Assembly (NCBI GenBank): GCA_004557805.1
Contig: SFFS01000121.1
Coordinates: 1-12,943, forward strand
Length of the DNA stretch: 12,943 bases
Direction: 5' to 3'
Source: Clostridiales bacterium
GTDB lineage: Bacteria > Bacillota > Clostridia > Christensenellales > Aristaeellaceae
The first letter of the stretch is position 1, and every line of letters starts with the position of its first letter. The position numbers and the translations under genes were made by a program. Of this stretch, positions 6,400 to 12,700 are shown in pieces. The notes beneath the pieces were generated by a model. The model did no database searches. It saw only the letters and a list, made by a program, of their open reading frames with translations, and had not been told where the DNA came from.

Positions 6400-7152
6400 T
6401 TAAATAAATTCAATAAATTTATTTTTTATACAAACATCGTAGCTGAGCTTCTTTTCGCCTACGGAATAAAAGGAAACGACAATAGTAGTATCAACAATTT
6501 CGCTAACGATGCCTTCTCCGTATGTTTTATGCTTCAAATGTTTACCGATAATTTCGGGCGGAACTACGACAACAGGTTTTAAAAGTACAGGAGGATCAAT
6601 AACCGTTTTTTCATCTGTCCGTTTGCCAGATTTTTTGCGTTTTGCAAGCAAATCCATATATCTTAAATCGACATCCTTACCGTTGCTCATATAATCATCC
6701 ATATTCTCAAATACAAACATGTCCGGTTTTTTAACATTGTTATCGGGTACAGGACGAATAGGAAACATCCAAACCTTACGAGCAATCCCATCTTCACCAG
6801 GTTGAGTATCCATATAAGGTTCATCAACAAGTTCAATTCTACCGCAGTATATATATTCTCCGGCATTTATTACTTCAAATAGATGCACATCAACATCATT
6901 CGTTTTGCAGGTTGCCAATGTCGCGTTCTGCGCCCAATTAATGCTCTGATCCCCGTTTTTTCCCATCCCTGTATAGTGGAGAACACCACCGATCCATTTA
7001 TCATGGTAAATCCCCTTCGTATAGTCAGAAATAATCAAAAGGGTATTTGTGGCTTTAGAACGGCGCATTCCACCCATATTCCCACATTTAAAAATTTCGA
7101 CAATATCACTATTTTTCAAAATCTGACCAATTTCTATGCCGGGATCAAACAT
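6400..7152 (-). CDS. Orphan SRA-type (ScoMcrA-like) modified-DNA reader with C-terminal Tudor-like domain
   Basis: A 250-residue protein. Residues 1-135 match the SRA domain of ScoMcrA-type modification-dependent enzymes: FDPGIEIGQIL (2-12), GNMGGMRRS (24-32), the ISDY...YHDKW strand, LHYTGMGKNGDQ (58-69), NWAQN, VHLFEV, GRIELVDEPY and KVWMFPIRP. That fold flips and reads modified cytosine. A basic, Pro/Val-rich linker (about 136-197) leads to a small beta-barrel (198-250: GKHLKHKTYGEGIVSEI, then a GEKKL strand) like the Tudor-like tail of PcrA/UvrD and some restriction proteins. No HNH or PD-(D/E)xK nuclease is present, unlike ScoMcrA. Start ATG 7150-7152 has AGAGGGGA 12 nt upstream; an in-frame TAG precedes it closely. 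It is AT-rich among GC-rich neighbours, suggesting horizontal gain. It lies 61 nt behind rlmD with no terminator visible between. Specificity and role are unknown. Confidence 0.8.
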   Translation of the reverse strand: MFDPGIEIGQILKNSDIVEIFKCGNMGGMRRSKATNTLLIISDYTKGIYHDKWIGGVLHYTGMGKNGDQSINWAQNATLATCKTNDVDVHLFEVINAGEYIYCGRIELVDEPYMDTQPGEDGIARKVWMFPIRPVPDNNVKKPDMFVFENMDDYMSNGKDVDLRYMDLLAKRKKSGKRTDEKTVIDPPVLLKPVVVVPPEIIGKHLKHKTYGEGIVSEIVDTTIVVSFYSVGEKKLSYDVCIKNKFIEFI

Positions 7153-7213
7153 GTCAATACCATTTCCCCTCTAAATTTTATCAGGTCGTATATGGTATCC
7201 TTATAAGCAACTT

Positions 7214-8272
7214 TTAAGTTTGCCTTTTTGTTAACGACAACATTCCAACCGTCTCCACATGCGCCGTCCACGGGAACATATCGACCGGCTGCACGCTTTC
7301 GAGCCGGTAACCGCGCGAGGAGAGCAATTTTATATCGCGCGCCTGCGTTTCCGGGCAGCAGCTGATGTAGACGATTTTTTGCGGCATGGCGGCGCAAAGC
7401 GCCTCTAAAAAAGGCCGCTCGCAGCCAGAACGCGGCGGATCGACGAATAACGTATCGGCGGAAAGCTGCTTTTCGGCAAGCACGCGGCCCGCGTCGCCGC
7501 GAAGGAAATCGATGTTCTCCAGGCCGTTCAGCCTTGCGTTGACGGCTGCGTTTTTTACCGCGTCGGCGTTGAATTCCACGCCCGTAACATGCGCGGCGTG
7601 TTTTGCTGCAAGGATACCGATTGTGCCCACGCCGCAATATGCGTCGAGCACTTCCTCGCGCCCTGTCAGTTCGGCCAGCGCCAGCGCTTTGCCGTAGAGC
7701 TTTTCGGTCTGACGCGAATTGACCTGATAAAACGAACGCGACGAAATGCGGAACTTCATGCCCATCAGCACATCGTCGATATAGCCGGGCCCATACAGCA
7801 CGATTTCCTTAAAACCGAGCACAGCGCTCGTCTTGCGCGGATTGATATTCTGCACCACAGAGCGCACGTCCGGACATTTGCGGACGATCTGCGCCGTGAG
7901 CGCTTTCGCGTCCGGAAGCTCGGCGGAAGGGGTTACGAGAGTCAGCAGCACCTCGCGGCCGGAAGCGGCAAGAATTTCGCGCGAAATTCCGACGATTTCA
8001 TCGGCGCGCCGGTCATGCAGGATGCAATCGCGCACGGAAAGCACGCGGTGGCTTCCGGCGGCATAAATGCCGGAATACAGGCCGCTGCGGCCGTTAGCGA
8101 ACGTAGAAAGCACCTTGCCGCGATAATGGCAGGGATTTTCCATGCCGACGATGGGCAGCGCGTCGGGGAAAAGCTTCCGCACGGCGGCCTGTTTGCGCCT
8201 GAGGTGTTCGCCATAGGGGGCGGAAAGCTCGATGCAGCCGCCGCAGCCGCGCTCGGTCAGAGGGCATTTCAT
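7214..8272 (-). CDS. rlmD: RlmD/RumA-family 23S rRNA (uracil-C5)-methyltransferase, no TRAM domain
   Basis: A 352-residue SAM-dependent rRNA m5U methyltransferase. The usual iron-sulphur cysteines open the protein (C3, C10, C13 in CGGC, and C83), so the N-terminal TRAM domain of typical RumA (about 430-450 residues) is missing. The catalytic core is complete: SAM motif VLDAYCGVGTIG, acidic motif GVEFNAD, VDPPRSGC, nucleophile C305 in YISCCPET, and general base E340 in HVETV. The likely target is U1939 and/or U747 of 23S rRNA; which one cannot be decided here (RlmCD does both in Bacillus). ATG 8270-8272 has AGGAGG 9 nt upstream. It lies 34 nt downstream of the 93-aa gene on the same strand with no terminator, so it probably belongs to the dinB transcript. 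Confidence 0.88.
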   Translation of the reverse strand: MKCPLTERGCGGCIELSAPYGEHLRRKQAAVRKLFPDALPIVGMENPCHYRGKVLSTFANGRSGLYSGIYAAGSHRVLSVRDCILHDRRADEIVGISREILAASGREVLLTLVTPSAELPDAKALTAQIVRKCPDVRSVVQNINPRKTSAVLGFKEIVLYGPGYIDDVLMGMKFRISSRSFYQVNSRQTEKLYGKALALAELTGREEVLDAYCGVGTIGILAAKHAAHVTGVEFNADAVKNAAVNARLNGLENIDFLRGDAGRVLAEKQLSADTLFVDPPRSGCERPFLEALCAAMPQKIVYISCCPETQARDIKLLSSRGYRLESVQPVDMFPWTAHVETVGMLSLTKRQT

Positions 8273-8306
8273 AAAGGGAACCTCCTGTGAGGGATGATCC
8301 CGATTA

Positions 8307-8588
8307 TTATATCACGGCGTTTTGCGGGCGTAAATACGGTTTCCGCTTTTCTGAAAGCAGGATCTTTTCGAGGAACCACATGTCTTCGTCACGGAAAAGA
8401 TACACTTGCGCGTTTTCAACGCGGCACAGATAGCGCACGCCTTTTCCGCCCGTTCGGAGCGATGCGGCGGGGCGCACATCCAGCACGCGGTCGATATGCA
8501 CGACAGGACCGTCCTCCGTGCGGAAAAGAAGCGGCGTAAATTTACCGTCCAGGCCGAAATCGCCGCGTACCTTTACAAATACCTTCAT
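8307..8588 (-). CDS. 93-aa conserved hypothetical protein paired with dinB
   Basis: A small, beta-rich cytoplasmic protein (MKVFVKVRGDFGLDGKF at the start, VVHIDRVLDVRPAASL in the middle, then GVRYLCRVENAQVYLF and WFLEKIL). Its layout, with GG near residue 48 and RYxCR strands, is a pattern I associate with short proteins found behind DNA polymerase IV genes in Clostridia, but I know no assigned function. It overlaps dinB by one base (TGATG: dinB TGA 8588-8590, this ATG 8586-8588), and GGAGG inside the last dinB codons is its ribosome site, so translation is coupled to dinB. It has no signal peptide or membrane segment and no catalytic motif. A polymerase accessory or SH3-like adaptor role is only an inference from position. 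Confidence 0.75.
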   Translation of the reverse strand: MKVFVKVRGDFGLDGKFTPLLFRTEDGPVVHIDRVLDVRPAASLRTGGKGVRYLCRVENAQVYLFRDEDMWFLEKILLSEKRKPYLRPQNAVI

Positions 8589-9847
8589 CAGCGGCCTCCT
8601 TCAGCGGCGGACATGTTGAACGGGCGCGCCAGCTGTTCTTCAGCGGGCGTAATCTGCGCGAATTCTCTGTCGGCCAGGACAATGCCGCGATGGATAACCT
8701 GACGGCCGAAGCGGTCGCGCAGTGCGTCCACGGAGCGTTCGAGGGTTTCGGTATGCATTCGGCGCTGCGCGCCGCCAAGCATGTCGATTTGCAGCGGCGT
8801 TTCATCGGCCGTCAGGTCGGTGCAGCAAAGCCCAACGCTGCGCAGAGGCAGGAGCTTTGAAAGCCGCTGCGAAAACAGCGTCATGGCCGCTTCGGCGATT
8901 TCGCCCGTCAGGTTTGTAGCAGGCGAAACGGCGCACTGGCAGGAGAAAGTTTCCAGCGCCGTCGTGCGCGCGCTGACGGAAACCACCTGCGCGCGCAGCC
9001 CTTTCCGGCGCAGCCGCGCGCCCACGCTTTCGGCCAGCAGATAGTAGATGCAGCGCGCGTCCTGCGCGTTTTCAATATCGTGCGGCGGGGTGGTGGAATT
9101 GCTGATCGATTTGGGCGCGTCTTCCGTTTCCAGCAGCGCTACGGGAGAACGGTCTTCACCCCGCGCGAACGCGCGCAGCGTCAGGCCGTTCTTGCCCAGC
9201 AGCGCATGCAGCGCCGGGGGATCCGCGTTCGCCAGCGCGCCGACGGTATGAATTCCGGCGCGTTCCAGCTTCCGCCGGGTATGCGGGCCGACGAAAAGCA
9301 GCTCCTGCACATCGAGCGGCCAAACCTTACGGCGAAAATTTTCGGGCGAGATGACGGTGGTTCCGTCCGGCTTTTTCATGTCGCTTCCGAGCTTTGCAAA
9401 CACCTTGTTAAAGCTGACGCCGACCGATACGGTGATGCCCAGTTCCTCCCGGACGCGCGCGCGCAGAGCATCCGCCGCGCGGCGGCCGTATTCCATGTCG
9501 CGCCCCGGCCCGGAAAGATCGAGCCAGCTTTCATCCAGCCCAAACGGTTCCACGTGATCGGAAAGCCCGGCGTAAATTTTTTGCAGCAGCTTTGAAAAAT
9601 GGACATAGTGCCGATGATCCGGCGGCACAACGATCAGATCGGGACAGACCTGCCGCGCCTGCCAGACGGCCATGGCCGTCTTTACTCCGCAGCGCTTTGC
9701 CTCGGGCGTTTTCGTCAGCACAATGCCGTGGCGCGCTTCCGGATCGCCGCAGACGGCGACGGGCTTTCCGCGCAGTTCCGGATGATATAATACTTCCACG
9801 GATGCGTAGAAGGAATTTGCGTCGGAATGAAGAATGACGCGCTGCAT
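8588..9847 (-). CDS. dinB: DNA polymerase IV (DinB), Y-family translesion polymerase
   Basis: A 419-residue Y-family polymerase. Palm catalytic residues are present: D9 in LHSDANSFYASVE, and D105/E106 in PFGLDESWLDL. Y14 lies at the steric-gate position. The TPEAKRCGVKTAMAVWQA finger region, SVGVSFNKVFAKLGSDMKKP, a helix-hairpin-helix thumb (LFVGPHTRRKLERAGIHTVGAL) and a little-finger domain (from about 240) follow in normal order. A clamp-binding sequence is not obvious; EEQLARPF near residue 405 is the only candidate. It copies past damaged template bases at the cost of fidelity. ATG 9845-9847 has GAGGTGA 6 nt upstream. The promoter 40-70 bp upstream carries a perfect LexA box, so it should be SOS-induced. 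It leads a minus-strand operon with the 93-aa protein. Confidence 0.95.
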   Translation of the reverse strand: MQRVILHSDANSFYASVEVLYHPELRGKPVAVCGDPEARHGIVLTKTPEAKRCGVKTAMAVWQARQVCPDLIVVPPDHRHYVHFSKLLQKIYAGLSDHVEPFGLDESWLDLSGPGRDMEYGRRAADALRARVREELGITVSVGVSFNKVFAKLGSDMKKPDGTTVISPENFRRKVWPLDVQELLFVGPHTRRKLERAGIHTVGALANADPPALHALLGKNGLTLRAFARGEDRSPVALLETEDAPKSISNSTTPPHDIENAQDARCIYYLLAESVGARLRRKGLRAQVVSVSARTTALETFSCQCAVSPATNLTGEIAEAAMTLFSQRLSKLLPLRSVGLCCTDLTADETPLQIDMLGGAQRRMHTETLERSVDALRDRFGRQVIHRGIVLADREFAQITPAEEQLARPFNMSAAEGGR

Positions 9848-9868
9848 AATCGTTCACCTCGCATTTGA

Positions 9869-9880
9869 GAACATCTGTTC
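9869..9880 (-). promoter_or_regulatory. LexA (SOS) box upstream of dinB
   Basis: GAAC-ATCT-GTTC on the plus strand (GAACAGATGTTC on the minus strand) is an exact match to the Gram-positive LexA/DinR core GAAC-N4-GTTC. It begins 6 bp downstream of the -10 and covers the predicted start of transcription, the expected place for repression. Confidence 0.9.
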
Positions 9881-9886
9881 GCATTT

Positions 9887-9915
9887 ATGATAAACAAACG
9901 CAGCCGTTCTGTCAA
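9887..9915 (-). promoter_or_regulatory. SigmaA promoter of the dinB operon
   Basis: On the minus strand, a consensus TTGACA (9910-9915) and TATCAT (9887-9892) are separated by exactly 17 nt. The LexA box follows directly, so this strong promoter is expected to be silent until DNA damage. Confidence 0.88.
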
Positions 9916-9937
9916 TGGAAAAAAACGGGAGAAACGC

Positions 9938-9959
9938 AAAAAGCCGCGCGCTGCGCGGC
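9938..9959 (-). terminator. Intrinsic terminator of the Card1-like gene
   Basis: On the minus strand, GCCGCGC pairs with GCGCGGC across AGC (9943-9959), followed by TTTTT (9942-9938). It lies 36 nt after the TAA of the Card1-like gene and before the dinB promoter, separating the two. Just before it is the self-complementary run A6-CG-T6 at 9961-9974. Confidence 0.8.
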
Positions 9960-9994
9960 GAAAAAACGTTTTTTCTGCATCTGATTTCTTGTTT

Positions 9995-11188
9995 TTATAC
10001 CATTCCCTTAAGCAGCGCTTCCAGCCGGCCCTTTTCGATATCGTCGCGGTCGATGATCGCAACGCCAAGACTTTCGGCGCGTTTCATCAGCGCGGGCGCG
10101 TCGCGCCGGGGCGTAGACATGGTGACGATGGCCGCCTGCGCCATACAGCCGCCGAAACGCTCGCAGAGGACGTAAATTTCATTGATATACGAAGGATTCA
10201 GCGTGCCGATTTTGCAGGAGATAAACAGCGGACGCAGGCCGCGCGTAGCGGTCACATCAATTTCGTTGATGAGGTTGTTCGCCTCGTCCCGCCCGTCCCA
10301 ATCGACGACGACACTGACCTGCACATCGTCGAAGAAACCGGCGTTCATCGCCGTTTGACACGTATACAGCTCCAGCCAGATGCCCGGATCCTTGAGACAT
10401 CCGCGCATCAGCGCGGAAGGGAAACGGAAAGCGACGCGTCCATCGGCAATGCGCAATTCTTCAATCGCACCGCATGCTGCCAGTCCGCGCAGAATGGCCG
10501 GATTCGCCTGATAGCGCTTGCCGTCGGCGGCGGTAAAGACCTCCTCAGCGTCTACTTCCAGGGTGTCGGGCTTTTCGCGGCCCGCTTCGTCGAGCACGGG
10601 CGCAGAAACGCGCTGAAGCCACGAAACGTGGCCGCTCCATTCGCGGCGGTAACGGCGGAAGATATCCCATACGCCCGGCACGCATTTTCCCAGCGGCCCC
10701 TTCAGCGCTTCCGTGCTGACGTGCCCATGCTGGCTCATCGAGCCGCCCGCAATGCGAAGCACTTTATCGACGGTAAAGCATTCCTTCGGGCGCACGGCTT
10801 CCAGCTGCTGCGCGCCGCTGATGTTTCGGAAGCACGCCTCGTCCGGATCGAACGTCATCGTCGGCACGGCCATCGCGCGGCAGAACGCGCCGGCGGCAAA
10901 GATAACCGCGTTGTTGCTGCCGCTGACATCGACAAGGCAATCGTGGCACGCCATATGCAGCGTTTCCAGCTCGCGGATCAGGCGTTCGGTATCGTATACG
11001 TCCACGGGAATGTAGCGCACGCTTCCGGGCGCGCCCAGCGCGCGCAGAAGAACGCCCAGCCGGGCGGCCTCGCGCTCATATTCCGCGCCCTGCTTGCCAA
11101 TGAATACCGTTTCTTCCGGCTTGAGATATACAGGCGAGAGTACGTTCAGGATCGGCTCGTCGCTCAGAAATTTTATCAGCATTTTCAT
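9995..11188 (-). CDS. Card1/Can2-like protein (DUF1887): CARF-like domain plus PD-(D/E)xK nuclease, no CRISPR nearby
   Basis: A 397-residue protein. The first 150 or so residues form a Rossmann-like CARF-type domain (SDEPILNVLSPVYLKPE near the start; VDVSGSNNAVIFAAGAF and TMTFD later). A linking region (about 150-245) could be the winged-helix part. The C-terminal nuclease has the PD-(D/E)xK pattern of the DUF1887/Card1 family: E273 in WLELYT, NEIDV with E309/D311, and K326 in ISCK, followed by the helix INEIYVLCERFGG. Known relatives (Card1, Can2) are switched on by cyclic oligoadenylate from type III CRISPR complexes and cut nucleic acids. ATG 11186-11188 was chosen: AGGAGG lies 10 nt upstream and the family N-terminus begins right here, although the frame stays open much further upstream as an antisense shadow. 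It has its own terminator. The ligand is unknown. Confidence 0.83.
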   Translation of the reverse strand: MKMLIKFLSDEPILNVLSPVYLKPEETVFIGKQGAEYEREAARLGVLLRALGAPGSVRYIPVDVYDTERLIRELETLHMACHDCLVDVSGSNNAVIFAAGAFCRAMAVPTMTFDPDEACFRNISGAQQLEAVRPKECFTVDKVLRIAGGSMSQHGHVSTEALKGPLGKCVPGVWDIFRRYRREWSGHVSWLQRVSAPVLDEAGREKPDTLEVDAEEVFTAADGKRYQANPAILRGLAACGAIEELRIADGRVAFRFPSALMRGCLKDPGIWLELYTCQTAMNAGFFDDVQVSVVVDWDGRDEANNLINEIDVTATRGLRPLFISCKIGTLNPSYINEIYVLCERFGGCMAQAAIVTMSTPRRDAPALMKRAESLGVAIIDRDDIEKGRLEALLKGMV

Positions 11189-11330
11189 CGGGGTGATTCC
11201 TCCTGCGTTTATCATATCACGACAAATAGAAAGATAAAAGGTTTTTTTATAAAACCGGTCATGAAAAACAGGGAACAGGGGAGCGCGCACGCCGAAAAAA
11301 CCGCGCCGGAAAAAGCTGCGAATCCAACGC

Positions 11331-11358
11331 CGCCTCTTGCCGCGTGTGCGGCGAGGCG
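11331..11358. repeat. Inverted repeat spanning the -35/spacer of the M18 promoter
   Basis: Left arm 11331-11343 (CGCCTC-TT-GCCGC) pairs with right arm 11348-11358 (GCGGC-GAGGCG) with a 2-nt bulge and a GTGT loop. It covers the -35 and ends one base before the -10. No T tract follows, so a terminator is unlikely; an operator is the better guess. Confidence 0.6.
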
Positions 11359-11365
11359 ATATAAT
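11337..11365 (+). promoter_or_regulatory. Promoter of the M18 aminopeptidase gene
   Basis: TTGCCG (11337-11342) and a perfect TATAAT (11360-11365) with a 17-nt spacer. An imperfect inverted repeat fills exactly the space between them (see the separate repeat entry), so the promoter may be regulated by a repressor. Confidence 0.75.
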
Positions 11366-11395
11366 GTCTTTATCCATTCCAAATCGGAGGTACAT

Positions 11396-12700
11396 ATGAG
11401 CAAGGCTGTTGAGTTTATTGATTTCGTGCGCCGCACGCCGACGGCGTTTCATGCGGTTTCGGAAATTTCCTCCATGCTGGACGCGGCGGGCTTCGCCCAG
11501 CTGACGGAAACGGAAGCGTGGCGTCTCGCGCCCGGCGGCAAATATTATGTGACGCGCAACGGCTCCGCGCTGATCGCGTTCTGCGTGCCGCAGCGCGGCT
11601 TCGCACCGTTTCAGATCGTTTCCAGCCACAGCGATTCGCCCACGTTCAAGCTCAAGCATTCTGCCGAGGACGCGGTCTGCGGCAAGTATGTCCGCCTGAA
11701 CGTGGAGCGCTACGGCGGGATGATTATGTCGACCTGGCTCGACAGGCCGCTTTCCATTGCGGGCCGCGTGATGGTGAAGGATGAGACGGGCATCCGTTCC
11801 GTTCTGGTCAACCTTGACCGCGATTCCGTATTGATTCCCAATATGCCTATTCACTTCAACCGGGACATCAACAGCGGCTATAATTTCAACGCGCAGACAG
11901 ACATGCTCCCGCTGTTCGGCGACGACGCGTCGAAGGGCATGCTGGCGCAGCAGGTTGCCGCCGCCTGCGGCGCGGAACCGGAGCAGATCCTCGCGAGCGA
12001 TCTGTTCCTCTATAACCGCATGCCCGGAAGCGTGTGGGGCGCGGAGAACGAGTATTTCTCCTGCGGCCGCATCGACGATCTGGAATGCGCTTACACCGCG
12101 CTGCGCGCTTTTCTGGAAGCAGAGCCGCAGCAGAACATGCAGGTGTACGCTGTGTTCGATAACGAAGAAGTCGGCTCGAGCACGAAACAGGGCGCGGATT
12201 CTACGCTTCTGGGCGATGTGTTCCACCGCGCGGCGGAAGCGCTCGGCGCGACAGACGCGCAGACTCGCGCCGCCATGGCCGCCAGCTTCATGGTTTCGGC
12301 CGACAACGCGCACGCCGTGCACCCGAACCATCCGGAAAAATACGACGCGCAGAACCGCACTTTCATGAACGAGGGCGTGGTCATCAAGCATAACGCCAAT
12401 CAGAAGTATACCACCGACGGCGTTTCGTGCGCCATCTTCGGCGAAATCTGTGCGCGGGCGGGCGTACCGGTGCAGCATTTTGCCAACCGTTCCGACGTGC
12501 TGGGCGGCTCGACGCTGGGCAGCATCGCCAACACGCAGGTTTCCATGAACACGGTCGACATCGGACTGGCGCAGCTGGCCATGCATTCCGCCTATGAAAC
12601 GGCCGGAGTGAAGGACGTCGATTTTATGATCCGCGCGCTGCGCGCTTTCTATGAAACGCAGATTTCCGTCGCCGGAGACGGCGCGTTCACGCTGCAATGA
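11396..12700 (+). CDS. M18-family aminopeptidase (aspartyl aminopeptidase type)
   Basis: A 434-residue zinc metallopeptidase that removes N-terminal (often acidic) residues from peptides in the cytoplasm, usually as a dodecamer. Metal and catalytic residues of family M18 can all be placed: H78 with D80 in SSHSDSP, D227 in RIDDLE, the catalytic E257/E258 in NEEVGSS, D303 in SADNAHAVHPN, and H397 in AMHS. Further signatures are FNRDINSGYNFN, NANQKYTTD and RSDVLGGSTLGSI. The length fits the family (about 430-480). ATG 11396 has CGGAGG (11385-11390) 5 nt upstream and a good promoter before it; the open frame continues upstream antisense to the Card1-like gene, but that extension has no family similarity. 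The last codon overlaps the next gene by ATGA. Peptide recycling is a plausible role; nothing in the sequence links it to the Card1-like gene beyond divergence. Confidence 0.95.
   Translation: MSKAVEFIDFVRRTPTAFHAVSEISSMLDAAGFAQLTETEAWRLAPGGKYYVTRNGSALIAFCVPQRGFAPFQIVSSHSDSPTFKLKHSAEDAVCGKYVRLNVERYGGMIMSTWLDRPLSIAGRVMVKDETGIRSVLVNLDRDSVLIPNMPIHFNRDINSGYNFNAQTDMLPLFGDDASKGMLAQQVAAACGAEPEQILASDLFLYNRMPGSVWGAENEYFSCGRIDDLECAYTALRAFLEAEPQQNMQVYAVFDNEEVGSSTKQGADSTLLGDVFHRAAEALGATDAQTRAAMAASFMVSADNAHAVHPNHPEKYDAQNRTFMNEGVVIKHNANQKYTTDGVSCAIFGEICARAGVPVQHFANRSDVLGGSTLGSIANTQVSMNTVDIGLAQLAMHSAYETAGVKDVDFMIRALRAFYETQISVAGDGAFTLQ

Noticed and set aside
6400..7152. HNH or PD-(D/E)xK nuclease motif in the SRA protein
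   Set aside because: No H-N-H spacing with zinc cysteines and no D-(x)n-ExK pattern in a suitable context; the C-terminus fits a small beta-barrel.
9887..11395. Plus-strand open frame extending the M18 aminopeptidase upstream by about 500 codons
   Set aside because: It is antisense to the Card1-like gene, whose motifs are clear; the M18 family N-terminus, ribosome site and promoter all fall at 11331-11396.
9848..11395. A CRISPR array or tandem repeats around the Card1-like gene
   Set aside because: No regularly spaced repeats were seen in the gaps on either side; these hold only promoters, a LexA box and a terminator.
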